Under the pieces are notes generated by a model. The model did not search any database. It saw only the letters and a list, made by a program, of their open reading frames with translations, and had not been told where the DNA came from. This document shows, one piece after another, positions 1 through 6,489 of a stretch of 18,145 nucleotides of DNA (within the stretch, counting starts at the first letter, position 1; each line of letters begins with the position of its first letter). The stretch comes from an uncultured Collinsella sp. Lineage in GTDB: Bacteria; Actinomycetota; Coriobacteriia; Coriobacteriales; Coriobacteriaceae. The stretch is from the NCBI GenBank assembly GCA_900757235.1, contig CAAENB010000114.1, positions 1-18,145 of the forward strand. The letters run 5' to 3'. The position numbers and the translations under genes were made by a program.

Positions 1-1
1 C

Positions 2-748
2 ACCAACAAGGGCGTCATTGTGTCCGAGGAAGGCGAGACCTTCTTGGGCTACGCGCGCCAGGTGCTCGACCAGGCCGACCTGCTCGAGGGCAAGTACAAA
101 GGCACGTCCGAGCAGGTGCCGCACTTTAGTGTGAGCTGCCAGCATTATTCCTTTGCCGTTAATGCGTTTGTCGATGTGATCCGCGAGTTCGATGCCGCGC
201 GCTACGACTTTACCCTGCGCGAGGAGCAGACCCACGAGATTATCGAGGACGTCGCGCATATGAAAAGCGAGCTCGGCATCCTGTATCTGTCGGAGCACAA
301 TCGCGAGGTCATCGAGCGCATGCTGGCGGCCAACGAGCTCGTATTCGAAGGACTCTTCTGCGCTACGCCGCATGTCTTTGTGTGCTCCGACCATCCGCTG
401 GCGGGTCGCTCGAGTGTGACGCTCGAGGACTTGGAAGACTACCCGTTCCTGTCCTATGAGCAGGGCAGCTATAACTCGTTTTATTATTCCGAGGAACTGA
501 CCTCGACCTTTGAGCGTCGCAAGAATATCCGCGTGCGCGACCGTGCGACGTTGTTCAATCTGGCCATGGGCCTTAACGGCTACACGGTTTGTTCGGGCGT
601 GATCAGCCATGAACTTAACGGCCCCGGCATTATCTCCATTCCGCTCGATGTAGACGAGTACATGGAGATCGGCATCATCACGCGCAAGAACACGACACTT
701 ACGCGCTACGGGCAGGCCTATATCGAAGCGATTCGTCAGCACATCTAG
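2..748 (+). CDS. LysR-family transcriptional regulator, 5' end cut by window
   Basis: The reading frame is open from base 2, and its first residues (TNKGVIVSEEGETFL) match the wing that follows the LysR helix-turn-helix, so the true start and the DNA-binding helices lie outside the window. What remains is a hinge helix (YARQVLDQADLLEG) and a complete LysR substrate-binding (type 2 periplasmic-binding-like) domain of about 220 residues, with the usual 'HVFVCSDHPLAGRSSVTLEDLEDYPFL' region seen in parts. The GTG at base 20 is an internal valine, not a start. The next gene on the same strand is a MetE-like methyltransferase 155 bp downstream, with a LysR-type dyad between them, so this protein is a plausible regulator of that gene (inference). 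The effector is unknown. No clear terminator follows the stop. Confidence 0.9.
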   Translation, partial: TNKGVIVSEEGETFLGYARQVLDQADLLEGKYKGTSEQVPHFSVSCQHYSFAVNAFVDVIREFDAARYDFTLREEQTHEIIEDVAHMKSELGILYLSEHNREVIERMLAANELVFEGLFCATPHVFVCSDHPLAGRSSVTLEDLEDYPFLSYEQGSYNSFYYSEELTSTFERRKNIRVRDRATLFNLAMGLNGYTVCSGVISHELNGPGIISIPLDVDEYMEIGIITRKNTTLTRYGQAYIEAIRQHI

Positions 749-796
749 ACTGCTGCGCTCTGCACGGGTCAAATCTCTTTATGGCAGTCCCAACTA

Positions 797-815
797 ATAT
801 AGGAAGCATCTATAT
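797..815. promoter_or_regulatory. Candidate LysR-type binding box upstream of the MetE-like gene
   Basis: ATATAG-N7-CTATAT is a perfect 6-bp dyad containing a T-N11-A core (T800, A812), the general form of LysR-type boxes. It lies between the LysR gene and the MetE-like gene, about 90 bp before the latter's start, and just upstream of AT-rich -10-like hexamers (TATAAA at 824-829, CATATT at 832-837). Binding by the upstream regulator is inferred. Confidence 0.45.
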
Positions 816-849
816 CAAACTGTTATAAACGCATATTTTACGATGGTCA

Positions 850-863
850 TATGAGCGCTCATA
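850..863. promoter_or_regulatory. Perfect 14-bp palindrome in the MetE-like gene leader
   Basis: TATGAGCGCTCATA is its own reverse complement. It sits 40 bp before the MetE-like start codon and downstream of the candidate promoter, so it could be an operator or part of the 5' leader. No known riboswitch was recognised in the 749-903 gap. Confidence 0.35.
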
Positions 864-903
864 CTCTGTCCCAGTAAAGCAACCAATGCAAAGGGAGATA
901 TCT

Positions 904-2037
904 ATGAGCACTTCGATTCAACCGAACGCGCCGTTTCGCGCCGATATCGTCGGCAGCTTTCTTCGTCCGCAGGCTGTAAAGGACGCTCGTGCCGCCTATG
1001 TCGCGGGTAAACTCGACGCTTCCGGCCTTAAGGCCGTCGAGGACGAGGCCATCCGCGACTTAGTGGCCAAGCAGAAGGCTGCCGGCCTGCAGGTGATTAC
1101 CGATGGCGAGTTCCGCCGCAGCTACTGGCACCTCGATTTTATGTGGGGCCTCAACGGCATTGAGCGCCGCGCCTCGCGCACGGGCTACATGTTCCACGAT
1201 GAGGAGACTACCGCCGACACCGCCGTGGTAACCGGTCCCATTAGCGGCGAGAATCATCCGTTCGTCGAGCACTTCAAATTTATCAAGTCGCTCGAGGGAG
1301 AGGGCCAGGTCGCGCGCCAGACCATTCCGGCGCCGATCCAGACGTTCTCCGAAGTCACACTCGACCGCTGCGATGGCCAGCAGGAGAGTCTGCACGCCGT
1401 CTACAAGACCGACGAAGAGCTCGTCGATGCCATTGCCGCAGCATACCGCACCGTGATTGCTGACCTGTATGCCGCGGGCTGCCGCAACATCCAGTTTGAT
1501 GACTGCACCTGGGGCATCTACTGCGATACCGATTTTGTTGCCAAAACCGGCATGAGCCCGGTCGACCTGCAAAAGGTAAGCGAGCTGGGCGTGGCGCTCA
1601 ACAATGCCGCCATCGAGGGCAAGCCCGACGATCTGGTTATCAACACGCATGTATGCCGCGGCAACTACCACTCCACCTACGCTTTTGAGGGCGGCTACGA
1701 CCCCATCGCGCCGTACCTGTTTGCGCATGAGGACGTTGACGCGTTCTATCTGGAGTTCGACACGCCCCGCGCCGGTGGTTTTGAGCCGCTCAAGTACGTT
1801 GCTCCCGGCAAGAAGGTCGTGCTGGGCTTGGTGACCACCAAGGCGGCAGAGCTCGAGAACGAGGATGTTATCGTCGAGCGCATCCGCGAGGCGGCAAAGT
1901 ACGTGCCGCTCGAGAACCTGTATCTGTCTCCGCAGTGTGGCTTTGCCAGCTGCGAGATTGGCAATAAGCTGACCGAGGACGAGCAGTGGGCAAAGATTGC
2001 GCTGGTCAGGCGTATTGCCGAGCGCGTTTGGAAATAG
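904..2037 (+). CDS. MetE-like methyltransferase (cobalamin-independent methionine synthase C-terminal domain protein)
   Basis: A 377-residue single-domain member of the MetE C-terminal (UROD/MetE-like TIM barrel) family, annotated in many bacteria as 5-methyltetrahydropteroyltriglutamate--homocysteine methyltransferase. It lacks the N-terminal half of the roughly 750-residue classical MetE. The expected zinc ligands are visible: H249 and C251 in NTHVCRGN, E284 in YLEFD and C345 in PQCGFAS, matching the His-x-Cys/Glu/Cys pattern of MetE. Other family stretches are RADIVGSFLRP at the N terminus, ITDGEFRRSYW and IQFDDCTWG. The probable reaction is methyl transfer to homocysteine or a related thiol; the methyl donor of these short forms is uncertain. 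The ATG at 904 is chosen because AAAGGGAG lies 7-14 bases upstream; an in-frame ATG at 886 precedes that ribosome-binding site and is unlikely. Confidence 0.85.
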   Translation: MSTSIQPNAPFRADIVGSFLRPQAVKDARAAYVAGKLDASGLKAVEDEAIRDLVAKQKAAGLQVITDGEFRRSYWHLDFMWGLNGIERRASRTGYMFHDEETTADTAVVTGPISGENHPFVEHFKFIKSLEGEGQVARQTIPAPIQTFSEVTLDRCDGQQESLHAVYKTDEELVDAIAAAYRTVIADLYAAGCRNIQFDDCTWGIYCDTDFVAKTGMSPVDLQKVSELGVALNNAAIEGKPDDLVINTHVCRGNYHSTYAFEGGYDPIAPYLFAHEDVDAFYLEFDTPRAGGFEPLKYVAPGKKVVLGLVTTKAAELENEDVIVERIREAAKYVPLENLYLSPQCGFASCEIGNKLTEDEQWAKIALVRRIAERVWK

Positions 2038-2084
2038 CGCTAGCGTTTGCAGGTGGCGGCGCGTGCGAGGTACTGCATATCGCG

Positions 2085-2090
2085 TACAAT
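2085..2090 (+). promoter_or_regulatory. Possible -10 element of the uraA gene
   Basis: TACAAT lies in the 122-bp gap before the permease. No good -35 hexamer is visible at 16-18 bp, so support is weak. No recognisable PyrR-type attenuator was seen. Confidence 0.25.
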
Positions 2091-2159
2091 GGTTCGGATC
2101 GTATCGTTCGGGCAGGTTATCCGATATGCCTGATCGCCCTTCCATTCGAAAGGACTTCC

Positions 2160-3494
2160 ATGTCCCAGTCTTCGACGCCCGCCGTCACCGATGCCATCTA
2201 CGATGCATCGTCGCTCGGCCGCCCGCGCATGTTTGTGTTGGGTTTGCAACACATGTTTGCGATGTTCGGAGCCACGGTGCTCGTGCCCGTGCTCACCGGC
2301 CTTTCCGTTTCGGCGACGCTTCTGTTCGCCGGCATCGGCACGCTGCTGTTTCATTTTCTATCGCGCGGTAAGGTGCCCGCGTTCCTGGGCTCCTCGTTTG
2401 CCTTTATCGCGGGTTATGCCGCCATTGCGCCCAACGGCGAGGCTGAGCTTTTGCCCTACGCTTGCCTGGGCGTAGCTTGTGCCGGCCTGCTCTATCCGGT
2501 GCTTGCGGCCCTGTTCCGCGCCTTTGGCGCCAAGCGTGTCATGCGTTTCTTCCCGCCGGTGGTGACTGGCCCCATCGTCATTTCCATCGGCTTGATCCTG
2601 GCAAGCTCTGCCATTGCTAACTGCCAGACCAGCTGGTTTGTTGCTGCTATTGCCGTTGCCGTGATCATCATCTGCAACATTTGGGGCCGCGGCATGGTCA
2701 AGATCGTGCCGATTCTGCTGGGCGTTGTGGTGAGCTATGCCGTTGCGGCCGCGCTGGGCGAGGTCGACTTCTCTGGCGTCGCAGCCGCCCCCTGGGTTGG
2801 CTTGCCCGTCGTGTGGGACAACACCGTGTTTGCGCTCTTTGGACCGCAGTTCGATAGCAGTCTTGCCACGACGGCCATTATCACCATCATGCCACTGGCC
2901 TTTGCGACCATGATTGAGCACATTGGCGATATCTCCGCCATCGGATCGACTTGTGAGCGCAACTACATTGCCGATCCCGGCCTGCACCGTACCCTGCTCG
3001 GCGATGGCCTGGCGACCATCTTGGCATCGCTCTTTGGCGCTCCTGCCAATACGACGTATGGCGAGAACACCGGCGTGCTTGCCTTGACGCGTGTGTTCGA
3101 CCCGCGTGTGATTCGCATTGCCGCCTGCTGCGCCATTGTGCTTTCGTTCTGCCCCAAGTTTGCTGCGGTGATTGCCGCCATGCCGGCATGCGTTATCGGC
3201 GGTGTGTCGCTCGTGCTCTACGGCATGATCAGCGCCGTTGGTGTACGTAACCTCATCGAGAACCAGGTTGATTTCCAGAACAACCGCAACGTGCTGGTGG
3301 CGGCTCTGGTGCTCGTGCTTTCGCTCGGCATTGCCTACAGTACCGCCGGTGCCATCGTGCTGGAGCTGGGCGGCGTGACGATTTCGCTTTCGGGCCTTGC
3401 CGTGGGCTCGCTGGTGGGCATTGTGCTCAACGCCATCCTGCCCGGTAACGACTTTGAGTTCGATACTTCCGAGCTTGAGGAGACTGCTGAATAG
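2160..3494 (+). CDS. uraA: Uracil/xanthine permease, NCS2 (UraA-like) family
   Basis: A 444-residue polytopic membrane protein that should import uracil (possibly xanthine) by proton symport for pyrimidine salvage. The N-terminal stretch LGLQHMFAMFGATVLVPVL and the following SRGKVPAFLGSSFAFI are near-identical in form to E. coli UraA. Substrate-site acids are present: E253 in MIEHIGD and E302 in NTTYGENTGV. The position of UraA His245 is Asp257 here, as remembered for xanthine-type members, so substrate choice between uracil and xanthine is not settled. The start is ATG 2160, with AAAGGA 5 bases upstream; the frame stays open upstream to 1986 within the previous gene without a ribosome-binding site. 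The gene ends 17 bp before a bidirectional terminator shared with the convergent esterase. Confidence 0.88.
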   Translation: MSQSSTPAVTDAIYDASSLGRPRMFVLGLQHMFAMFGATVLVPVLTGLSVSATLLFAGIGTLLFHFLSRGKVPAFLGSSFAFIAGYAAIAPNGEAELLPYACLGVACAGLLYPVLAALFRAFGAKRVMRFFPPVVTGPIVISIGLILASSAIANCQTSWFVAAIAVAVIIICNIWGRGMVKIVPILLGVVVSYAVAAALGEVDFSGVAAAPWVGLPVVWDNTVFALFGPQFDSSLATTAIITIMPLAFATMIEHIGDISAIGSTCERNYIADPGLHRTLLGDGLATILASLFGAPANTTYGENTGVLALTRVFDPRVIRIAACCAIVLSFCPKFAAVIAAMPACVIGGVSLVLYGMISAVGVRNLIENQVDFQNNRNVLVAALVLVLSLGIAYSTAGAIVLELGGVTISLSGLAVGSLVGIVLNAILPGNDFEFDTSELEETAE

Positions 3495-3511
3495 CAGCTG
3501 CGTTCAGCCAA

Positions 3512-3559
3512 ATTAAAAATGGCGTCCATGCGTATGTACGCGTGGATGCCATTTTTAAT
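3512..3559. terminator. Bidirectional rho-independent terminator between uraA and the esterase
   Basis: A stem of about 21 bp (3512-3532 with 3539-3559, two G-U pairs) closes a 6-base loop (TATGTA). The stem base is A-rich on one side and T-rich on the other (AAAAATGGC and GCCATTTTT), giving a U-tract in both directions. It overlaps the stop codon of the convergent minus-strand esterase. Confidence 0.9.
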
Positions 3560-4220
3560 GCGTCAGTATCCAGTGGATGCCGCGTGCCATGCGCAGGTCA
3601 GTTTGGGTAAAGTGATTGCCGGGGTTGAGCTCCAGCGTTGTTGGAATGTCACGCTCGATAAACAGCTCTTCCATCGCGCGCGTATCGTCGAGTACGTGCC
3701 GCATCATGCGGTTGGGCGTCTTGGTTTCCTTTTTGCCGAGTGACAGATAGACGGCGTCGGGCGTAGCTGTCATCGTGCGCTCGCGCGCGTAGTCGATAAA
3801 GCCGGGGAACCACAGCGACCCCGATGCACTCGCCGCGCGCTCAAAGACATCTGTTTGCCAAAGTGCCCACAGTGCAAAAAGACCCGCCAACGAGTAGCCG
3901 GCAACGCCGCGCCAGGTGGGCGGTTGCGGGAGCGATGATTCGGCCTCTGGGATTATCTGCTTCAACAACTCGTCAAGAAAACCAGCGGCCTGTCCACCAA
4001 AGGGCTCGGCATCGCGCACGGTTCCGTCGCATCCCCAGGGGCTCAGCTCGCGATTCCAGTTGAGGCTGCCAATGCCGACAAGCGTGAAGGGCGGGCAGTT
4101 GAGCTCTCGGCAGCGTTCATAAACCTCCGTGCCGTCGCCCATGACCACGGGAAGATAGATGACTGGTGCGCTTTCGGCATGCTGTGCATGAACGGTTATC
4201 TGCTTTTGATGCGCTTCCAT
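3555..4220 (-). CDS. Alpha/beta-hydrolase esterase (putative esterase/IroE-like)
   Basis: A 221-residue cytoplasmic serine hydrolase. The nucleophile elbow GYSLAG gives Ser110; a likely acid is Glu165 in LGKKETKTPN; the base is His203 in NPGNHF. The order and the short length fit the putative-esterase family that includes siderophore esterases and S-formylglutathione hydrolase relatives, but the substrate cannot be named. There is no signal peptide. ATG 4220 is preferred because GAGAG lies 9 bases upstream on the minus strand; an in-frame GTG at 4268 has no evident ribosome-binding site and would add 16 residues. It stands alone: convergent with uraA, and separated from the surface-protein gene upstream by a terminator. 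Confidence 0.8.
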   Translation of the reverse strand: MEAHQKQITVHAQHAESAPVIYLPVVMGDGTEVYERCRELNCPPFTLVGIGSLNWNRELSPWGCDGTVRDAEPFGGQAAGFLDELLKQIIPEAESSLPQPPTWRGVAGYSLAGLFALWALWQTDVFERAASASGSLWFPGFIDYARERTMTATPDAVYLSLGKKETKTPNRMMRHVLDDTRAMEELFIERDIPTTLELNPGNHFTQTDLRMARGIHWILTH

Positions 4221-4332
4221 GACGGGCTTCTCTCGGCGTTGTGATATCGACGGCCCCCATTGTCGCACGCCGGCTCATGCAGGTTGGGCTAGACCAAAGA
4301 CAATCTCGTGCATACCCTGCGGACGCATATGG

Positions 4333-4370
4333 AAAACGCCACCGCCGGAGGGGAGCTCGGCGGTGGCGTT
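4333..4370 (-). terminator. Terminator of the left surface-protein gene
   Basis: A perfect 13-bp stem, AACGCCACCGCCG (4335-4347) with its complement at 4358-4370, and a 10-base loop. Read on the minus strand it is followed by TTTT (4336-4333), 57 bp after the stop codon of the left surface-protein gene. Confidence 0.85.
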
Positions 4371-4427
4371 GTTAAACGGTGCTGGGACTCGGGGCCTTCG
4401 CGGGAGCTGCCATGTGCGCAGAGGCGT

Positions 4428-6218
4428 CTAAGAGCGCTTGCGGCTCGCCATGGTGCCTGCGGCGATAGCGGCTGTTCCCGCAAGGACGGTTGCCACGATG
4501 GCCGCACTCGAGGTGTCGCCGGTTGCCGCGAGCACGCCGGTAGTCTTGGCTTTCGTGATTGAAGCCGCAACGGCCTTGGTCGGCTTTGAGCCCTCAGGCC
4601 TGGGGCTCTGCTTGGACTCCGCGGGCTTGCTTTCTGCGGGCTTGGTCTCGTCGGGCTTGGGGTCTTCCGGCTTGGCTACCTCGGGAGGTGCGATGACCAT
4701 GCTCTTGGCGACAGCTTCGTTATAGGGGGAGTCGATCACAGCGTCGCCTGTGCCGATGGCTTGGCCTGCCTCGTAGATGCCGTCACGGAGCTTGCGATAG
4801 TCAATGACCTTGCCGCCTTCGGGCGTCTGGATGGCGGCGTTCTCAATCTTGATGGTGCCGATTGTCTTGCCGTCAGCGCTCATGGCACGGGCAAAGATTG
4901 CCGCTGTATCTCCTTCGGCCGTTACCTTGCTGCGGATGATCGAGATGACTGCGGGTGTGACGCCCTCGCTGGTCTGGGCGATGATGCCGATGTTCTCGCC
5001 TTGGGGCTCGGGGCTCGTCTCACCATCTTGGTTTTCGCTGTAGGGGATGGGGCCGTCGCCGTTCTCGACATAGCGGGCTATGGCCTTGACAACGGAGTCG
5101 CTGATGTAGATGTGGCCACTCTCCTCGTTGGGTCGATCGTTTCTGGTGGAGAATGCAGCCGAAACCTCGCCTTCCGCAAACGCGTCCACGGTGGAGCCGT
5201 TCTTGACGACGATATCGTCTTGGTAGGTGAAGAGGGCAATGGCGTCACCGTATCTGCCTTTACTTGCGCGGACTGTCACGTTTGCATGATCGAGTGTGAT
5301 GCCCTTGTGGGCATAGACGCCATATTCAACACCGTTTGCGTTGAGGGAGGCGTTTGTGGCTGCGAGGCTGCCCTTGGCCTCGACGGCGGCGTCTTTCTCG
5401 GAGCTCGCCTTGACCTGGCTGCCGTCCGAGATATTGATGTTGCCGCCGCTCCAAATGGCCTCACCATCGGCTGAGCTTGCCTCGACTGTGCCGCCACCCT
5501 TGATGGTGAGGTTCTTGTCGGTTCCGATACCCTTGTCCTTGGTAGCCCTGGCGGTGACGGCCCCGCTGTCGTCAATCGTGATATTGCCGTTTGCCCTGAT
5601 GCCATCCGATACGCCCGTGGCGTTGACGTTGCCCGAACCTTTGATAGCGAGATCGTCCTCGGCGTCGATGGCATCAAACCCAGCGCTCGTGGCGTTGACG
5701 GATCCGGCTCCGTCGATGTTGATATTACCCGTGGAGAGGATAGCGTCCTCAGTAGATGTCACGCTGAGCGTGCTGCCCGCGTCGCCTTGGATATTGAGCT
5801 CGGCGTTCTCATTCTTGCCATGAGAAGCCTTGATGCCTTCGATCCAGTCGGCAGTGACGATGTTGTTTCCCGAGTAATTCACGTTGAGCTTGCCTGCGGC
5901 CTGGATCTCGCCGCCGTTATAGTTGTTGAGCTTCAAGTCGTCGGCGCCGTCCCACGACCAGGTGCCGGTCTCGTCGCCCGCCGCAGTGCCGGCGTTGTAT
6001 TTGGTTTCGCCGACCTTGACCCATTCCGCCGCGAGCGAGACGCTCGGCATGAGCAGCGAGCTCACCGTGAGCGCGCACACGGCGCCTACGACGATGCGGC
6101 GCGTCACGCGGCGCCAGCTGCCGTGCGCGAGTCCTATGCGACGGCGAGCGTCGGGTTCGGCAACATGGGTTCCGGCGGTAGTGTCATTGCGTTTGGGGGT
6201 CGTGAACAAGGCTGCCAT
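4428..6218 (-). CDS. Secreted beta-helix surface protein with LAATGD sortase-type anchor (left copy)
   Basis: A 596-residue protein predicted to be exported and wall-anchored. Residues 1-64 form an unusually long basic N region (RRR, WRR, TRR) followed by a hydrophobic core, with cleavage probably after SLA. Next is a conserved TWSWDGADDLKLNNYNGG segment typical of carbohydrate-binding-annotated surface proteins. About ten coils of 21-24 residues follow, with the pattern G-N-I-x-I-x-G-x-G-x-V-x-A-S...A-I-x-A, expected to fold as a right-handed parallel beta-helix. A Pro/Lys/Glu-rich wall-spanning linker leads to LAATGD (from residue 563), a hydrophobic segment and RKRS, the layout of a class E-type (LAxTG) sorting signal. 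ATG 6218 has GGGAG 5 bases upstream; a more upstream in-frame start lacks this. By eye it is about 70% identical to the right copy. The ligand is unknown. Confidence 0.82.
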   Translation of the reverse strand: MAALFTTPKRNDTTAGTHVAEPDARRRIGLAHGSWRRVTRRIVVGAVCALTVSSLLMPSVSLAAEWVKVGETKYNAGTAAGDETGTWSWDGADDLKLNNYNGGEIQAAGKLNVNYSGNNIVTADWIEGIKASHGKNENAELNIQGDAGSTLSVTSTEDAILSTGNINIDGAGSVNATSAGFDAIDAEDDLAIKGSGNVNATGVSDGIRANGNITIDDSGAVTARATKDKGIGTDKNLTIKGGGTVEASSADGEAIWSGGNINISDGSQVKASSEKDAAVEAKGSLAATNASLNANGVEYGVYAHKGITLDHANVTVRASKGRYGDAIALFTYQDDIVVKNGSTVDAFAEGEVSAAFSTRNDRPNEESGHIYISDSVVKAIARYVENGDGPIPYSENQDGETSPEPQGENIGIIAQTSEGVTPAVISIIRSKVTAEGDTAAIFARAMSADGKTIGTIKIENAAIQTPEGGKVIDYRKLRDGIYEAGQAIGTGDAVIDSPYNEAVAKSMVIAPPEVAKPEDPKPDETKPAESKPAESKQSPRPEGSKPTKAVAASITKAKTTGVLAATGDTSSAAIVATVLAGTAAIAAGTMASRKRS

Positions 6219-6316
6219 GGTTGCTCCCGTTCTCATAGGGCCTATACGGCTAGGTTCAGCGTATCTGCTGGATGTTGCCGGCGGTAGTGCCGTTTGGAGG
6301 GCAAAATGGCCAAAAT
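6219..6316 (-). promoter_or_regulatory. Conserved leader/promoter region of the left surface-protein gene
   Basis: This non-coding segment aligns without gaps to 8263-8360 (constant 2044-bp offset). It includes a 23-bp identical block (6277-6299) containing CGGC-N6-GCCG, and an ATAGG-G-CCTAT dyad at 6235-6245, close to the ribosome-binding site. No convincing -35/-10 pair could be assigned. Confidence 0.5.
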
Positions 6317-6363
6317 GGGGGAGAAATAGGCCGCACGCCGGCGCAGGGACCGACGCTAAAAGA

Positions 6364-6396
6364 AAAGCGCGGGGCCGCATGGCGACTCCGCGCTTT
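6364..6396 (-). terminator. Terminator downstream of the right surface-protein gene (copy of the permease terminator)
   Basis: A 15-bp stem (6364-6378 with 6382-6396, one mismatch and one G-U pair) with a 3-base loop, followed on the minus strand by TTTTCTTTTAG-type sequence. It is the duplicated counterpart of 8409-8443 and now lies between the right surface gene and the leader of the left one, so it should isolate the two transcription units. Confidence 0.8.
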
Positions 6397-6422
6397 ATTG
6401 TTCAGCTTTTGCAGCCTTGCCC

Positions 6423-6468
6423 TTACGCTACGAAGAAGTAGACGGGGAAGGCAAGGGCTGCGATCCAC
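6423..6468 (-). pseudogene. Fossil of the purine permease 3' end
   Basis: On the minus strand this encodes WIAALAFPVYFFVA and a stop, differing by one residue from the last residues of the intact permease (WIAALAFLVYFFVA). Identity to the intact gene stops abruptly at 6468, just after the right surface gene's 3' flank. It is a non-functional remnant carried along when the surface-protein unit was duplicated. Confidence 0.88.
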
Positions 6469-6489
6469 CCGTCCTGTGCGAAAAAGTGT

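Larger units (their letters stand above)
4413..6468. repeat. Tandem duplication, left unit
   Basis: About 2.06 kb matching 6475-8515: surface-protein gene, leader, terminator hairpin and a 46-bp copy of the 3' end of the purine permease gene. Homology at the downstream edge begins at TGTGCG 4413-4418 (compare 6475-6480) and ends at GATCCAC 6462-6468 (compare 8509-8515). Offsets between copies are 2044-2047 bp in the leader and terminator and 2062 bp at the far edge. Confidence 0.85.

Noticed and set aside
1060..2145. Long minus-strand open frame of 361 codons opposite the MetE-like gene
   Set aside because: It mirrors a well-supported gene with zinc-ligand motifs; its translation is low in recognisable motifs and it is a by-product of GC-rich codon use.
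4761..5474. Plus-strand open frames opposite the surface-protein genes, also at 7720-8331
   Set aside because: They mirror the repeated Gly/Ala/Asp/Ser codons of the beta-helix coils and have no independent support.
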